Source: CAZXFG01 sp964640515 (lineage in GTDB: Bacteria > Patescibacteriota > Patescibacteriia > Magasanikbacterales > GWA2-37-8). Taken from it: a stretch of 9,199 nt of DNA. The notes under the pieces were generated by a model. That model made no database searches. It had not been told where the DNA came from and saw nothing but the letters and a program-made list of their open reading frames with translations. The position numbers and the translations under genes are program-made. The DNA lies in contig CAZXFG010000033.1 of assembly GCA_964640515.1 (NCBI GenBank), forward strand, positions 1 to 9,199, in the 5' to 3' direction. Positions 7,872 to 9,199 of the stretch are shown here, piece after piece; within the stretch, counting starts at the first letter, position 1, and the number at the start of each line of letters is the position of its first letter.

Positions 7872-9044
7872 TTACTTCCACCATTTTCTAATTTCTTTAT
7901 AATCCACTTTTCTTAACTTTTTAATCAGTTGGCGCTTTTGCGCCAATTCCTGACGCAATCTCCACACCTCGCTTAAACCGGCCAAAACCTTGCGATCAAA
8001 TAGTAAAAGATACAGGAACTTCTTTAATTCATACCATATTATCCAAGGAAAATCAAGTATGAAATTACGACCGTATTCGTTCTTAAAAATGGTCATTAAA
8101 TGGTTTTTGTAGCTATTGTATTTTACCCATGGCGAATGTGTTTTTTTATTGGCCAAGGCCGCGCTGTCAGTCATCTCTTTTGGCCCGGCGCCTGACCGGT
8201 CATGATAAGCCACCGAGTCCAATAGCACAAACGATTTCCACCCGCGCGAGGCCAAACGATAGGATATGTCCACATCCTCTTTGTAGGAGTGGTACGAACT
8301 ATCCAAAAAATCTCCATTGGAAAATAATATCTCTTTTAAGGCGCTTCGGCGGTACATGGGAAAAGCGCCGGACAAACCAAACACTTCTAAACTGTCATTG
8401 CGAGCCCCTTTAGGGGCGCGGCAATCTCTCATCAGACAAGGGATTGCTTCGTCCCCGCCCAAGGCGGGTTCCTCGCAATGACAAGAAAGCGTTTTCTCAA
8501 CCTTTGGCCACTCTTGTCCGGTCGCCCATTCAATCACCCGCCGGTTGCGAAAAATTTTCAATCCCAAAGCATCTATGATATTTGTCATCCCGAGCGCAGT
8601 CGAGGGATCCCTTTCAATTTTAAGGGATTCCTCCACTCGCTCTGCTCGGTCGGAATGACAAATGGACGCAAAATCCCATTTCATCAATCTGGGCGAGACG
8701 GCCGCGGCTTCCGGGTGCTCATCCAAAAATTTTACCATTTTTTCTAAACAATCAGGCCTTAAATACATGTCCTGATTTAAAAGCAAAATATATTCACTGT
8801 CATTTTCCTTAAACGCCTGATTATGCCCGCCAGCAAATCCTAAATTTTCTTTGTTCTCCAACATCCGATAAGCAGCCGGAAAATTAGCCAGCTCTCTAGT
8901 GATGGCCGCCAAAGTGTCATCGTTGGAATTATTATCCACCACGAGCAACGACCAATCCTGATAAGTTTGTTGGCGCAGAGAGGCAAAAAGATAAGGGATA
9001 TATTTCGCCCCGTTCCAAACCACTAATTGCACAGAAAGCTTCAT
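7872..9044 (-). CDS. GT2-family glycosyltransferase with two in-frame palindromic inserts
   Basis: A 390-residue glycosyltransferase. The GT-A motifs are intact: VDNNS (36-40), NLGFAGGHNQ (67-76), the DxD-like NQD (90-92), FGLSGA (222-227) and the ED pair (256-257) in YKEDVDISYRL. The C-terminal quarter is hydrophobic and basic, suggesting membrane contact. Residues about 128-155 and 188-217 are unlike the family and are translations of palindromic repeats, rich in Arg, Glu, Ser, Cys and Pro. The conserved stretch between them (IIDALGLKIF to KVEK, 156-184) and both flanks remain in frame. Without the inserts the protein would be about 332 residues, nearer the usual size. Both inserts fall between the donor-binding half and the SGA/ED acceptor half, where surface loops vary, so activity may survive. 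The ATG shares ATGA with the upstream stop. The sugar is unknown. Confidence 0.88.
   Translation of the reverse strand: MKLSVQLVVWNGAKYIPYLFASLRQQTYQDWSLLVVDNNSNDDTLAAITRELANFPAAYRMLENKENLGFAGGHNQAFKENDSEYILLLNQDMYLRPDCLEKMVKFLDEHPEAAAVSPRLMKWDFASICHSDRAERVEESLKIERDPSTALGMTNIIDALGLKIFRNRRVIEWATGQEWPKVEKTLSCHCEEPALGGDEAIPCLMRDCRAPKGARNDSLEVFGLSGAFPMYRRSALKEILFSNGDFLDSSYHSYKEDVDISYRLASRGWKSFVLLDSVAYHDRSGAGPKEMTDSAALANKKTHSPWVKYNSYKNHLMTIFKNEYGRNFILDFPWIIWYELKKFLYLLLFDRKVLAGLSEVWRLRQELAQKRQLIKKLRKVDYKEIRKWWK
8393..8483. repeat. Palindromic repeat element 2, inside the glycosyltransferase gene
   Basis: A 91-bp element with perfect 12-bp inverted ends (TGTCATTGCGAG at 8393-8404, its complement at 8472-8483). 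Nested pairs are GCAATC/GATTGC (8421-8426 and 8442-8447) and two side hairpins, CCCCTTTAGGGG and CCCGCC-CAA-GGCGGG. On the minus strand it is translated as residues 188-217 of the host protein, beginning CHCEEPALGG. In the other orientation, the matching frame from TGT CAT hits a TAG within seven codons, so only the present orientation is open in that frame. I recall similar CHCE...DEAIP peptides from dispersed repeats in many draft genomes; that is memory, not a search. Confidence 0.85.
8580..8663. repeat. Palindromic repeat element 1, inside the glycosyltransferase gene
   Basis: An 84-bp imperfect palindrome with 9-bp perfect ends (ATTTGTCAT at 8580-8588, its complement at 8655-8663). The arms continue as GTCATyCCGA..., with the purine-rich GGGATCCCTT and GGAATCCCTT meeting near the centre. 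The minus strand is translated as residues about 128-155 of the host protein (starting CHSDRAERVE, ending ALGMTN). The plus strand in the matching frame is also open (starting CHPERSRGIP). This resembles a widely dispersed repeat whose translations often appear in hypothetical proteins, as far as I recall. Confidence 0.85.
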
Positions 9045-9199
9045 ACTTTTATTTTGTCATTAATCCAAGCCATAGCGATGCCAATCGGCCGCAAAATCGC
9101 GATTACCATCCACTTGTACCACGGTTCCCATTTTTGAAAATATTGCAACATGCTTTTGGTAAATTGTTTCTGTTTCCACAAGGTGGTGCGTTTTTTAAA
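9041..9199 (-). CDS. C-terminal end of an unidentified protein, probably another glycan-operon enzyme (partial)
   Basis: An open frame enters from the window edge and ends at TGA (9043-9041), overlapping the ATG of the next gene as ATGA. The visible 52 residues are basic and aromatic (KKRTTLWKQKQF near the start, then QKWEPWYKW), followed by a hydrophobic stretch, MVIAILRPIGIAMAWI, and a short polar end. This looks like a membrane-associated tail such as is common in family-2 glycosyltransferases, but I cannot identify the family. The overlap shows that it belongs to the same operon. The 5' end lies outside the window. Confidence 0.65.
   Translation of the reverse strand, partial: FKKRTTLWKQKQFTKSMLQYFQKWEPWYKWMVIAILRPIGIAMAWINDKIKV

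Noticed and set aside
7929..7946. Perfect 7-bp hairpin TTGGCGC-TTTT-GCGCCAA
   Set aside because: It lies inside the coding region for a Gln/Lys/Arg-rich tail, has no T-run after it on the coding strand, and has no second copy seen; probably chance.
8478..8747. Plus-strand open frame reading through palindromic element 1
   Set aside because: It is antisense to the glycosyltransferase and owes part of its openness to the palindrome being translatable in both directions; no family resemblance outside the repeat.

Overview
The window looks like a chromosomal stretch of a small-genome bacterium, most probably a Candidate Phyla Radiation (Patescibacteria) lineage. This rests on general resemblance: the run of family-2 glycosyltransferases, the long-form sugar nucleotidyltransferase with a GGGRATRLRP loop, the HMA-membrane-cupredoxin fusion, very tight gene packing, and dispersed palindromes of a kind I recall from such genomes. 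No rRNA or marker gene is present, so the taxon is an inference. UGA acts as a normal stop (two genes end in an ATGA overlap), so there is no sign of UGA recoding. Every supported gene lies on the minus strand, so transcription runs from high to low coordinates.

Region A (9199 to about 4225) is a cell-surface polysaccharide operon. In transcription order it holds the 3' end of an unidentified gene, a GT2 glycosyltransferase carrying two in-frame palindromic inserts, a HIT-family protein, two more GT2 enzymes, and a glucose-1-phosphate thymidylyltransferase-like enzyme, closed by an intrinsic terminator. Neighbouring genes overlap by 4 or 11 nt or sit 3 nt apart. The exception is a 175-bp hairpin element (5309-5483) between the last GT2 and the nucleotidyltransferase. 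Removing it with one copy of a TA duplication would bring those two genes to within 1 nt of each other, so it looks like a MITE-type insertion. The likely joint role is making a dTDP-sugar and adding sugars to a surface glycan.

Region B (4224 to 1) is a copper and oxidative-stress operon. A well-formed promoter (TTGACA, 16 nt, TGATATTCT) has a dyad between its -35 and -10 boxes and a tandem 8-bp repeat just upstream. It drives an HMA/DsbD-like/cupredoxin fusion protein, a CopA-type Cu(I) P1B-ATPase and an Fe/Mn superoxide dismutase, with 8- and 14-nt gaps. Together these would handle copper in the envelope, export cytosolic Cu(I) and remove superoxide.

The most notable signals are the two different palindromic repeats, sharing TGTCAT/ATGACA ends, that became about 58 extra residues inside one glycosyltransferase; the MITE-like hairpin whose end supplies a stop codon; and the copper promoter architecture. 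No tRNA, rRNA, CRISPR array or transposase gene was seen. The only gene-free stretches are the 186-bp gap holding the hairpin and the 102-bp promoter/terminator gap.
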